Source: Clostridia bacterium
GTDB lineage: Bacteria > Bacillota > Clostridia > Monoglobales > Monoglobaceae
Assembly: GCA_017625185.1 (NCBI GenBank)
Contig: JAGALN010000117.1
Location: 1-5,478, forward strand
Length of the DNA: 5,478 bases
Reading direction: 5' to 3'
Positions 5,365-5,478 of the stretch are shown in pieces. The notes beneath the pieces were generated by a model. The model did no database searches. It was not told the DNA's origin and was given only the letters and a program-made list of their open reading frames with translations. The translations under genes and the position numbers were made by a program. Positions within the stretch are counted from its first letter, which is position 1. The number at the start of each line of letters is the position of its first letter.

Positions 5365-5418
5365 CGACAAATTCCTTGGTGTTTACACAAGATATCCTGT
5401 GGAAAACCCTGTGGGTTG
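5346..5418. promoter_or_regulatory. Cluster of DnaA-box-like sites, possible origin or dnaA upstream region
   Basis: TGTGGAAAA occurs at 5346-5354 and 5398-5406. Its reverse complement TTTTCCACA differs from the DnaA box TTATCCACA at one position. A weaker TGTGGGTTG follows at 5410-5418. All three are preceded by CC and lie in the same orientation. The surrounding 5293-5478 stretch has no gene on either strand that I can support. Such clusters with AT-rich flanks are typical of Firmicutes oriC next to dnaA, but dnaA itself is not in the window. Confidence 0.45.
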
Positions 5419-5478
5419 TGTGTGTTGTAATTCGGGAGTAACGATTTTGAAATAAAGTTTCTACAGAAAAAGGTTGCC

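Overview
The window looks like chromosome from a spore-forming, low-to-moderate G+C Firmicute, most likely class Clostridia. The evidence is the PheS/PheT, DusB and RNase Y types, AGGAGG-type ribosome binding sites, sigma-A promoters behind A-tracts, tRNA genes with encoded CCA, and a 30-codon gene that aligns without gaps to the sporulation peptide SpoVM. Core genes are about half G+C by eye. The last protein gene (4942-5292) is only about one-third.

Left part (1-2236): a leftward pheS-pheT operon and a rightward dusB gene diverge from a 184-base spacer that carries one promoter for each side. PheS and PheT form the phenylalanyl-tRNA synthetase. DusB makes dihydrouridine in tRNA. Middle (2237-4456): rny, encoding the membrane-anchored endoribonuclease RNase Y, has its own strong promoter and terminator. 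Its best Shine-Dalgarno lies inside the ATG-started frame and points to an ATA codon. It is followed by a two-gene unit, a 56-residue two-helix membrane protein and SpoVM, which ends at its own hairpin terminator.

Right part (4457-5478): a fully consensus promoter drives a tRNA-Leu(GAG)/tRNA-Gln(CTG) operon that ends in a 19-20 bp hairpin terminator. Downstream is accessory-looking DNA. It starts with two opposing arrays of five 7-bp repeats, which together make an imperfect 35-bp-arm inverted repeat. An AT-rich gene of the 23S-rRNA-intervening-sequence (four-helix bundle) family follows with its own promoter. The final 185 bases hold no gene but contain a cluster of DnaA-box-like sequences, possibly part of an origin or a dnaA upstream region.

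The left and middle genes share a translation and RNA-metabolism theme: tRNA charging, tRNA modification, tRNA genes and mRNA decay. The least explained segment is the heptamer-hairpin plus four-helix-bundle gene. Copies of the 9-mer AAACGACAA flank it and also occur in the tRNA terminator.
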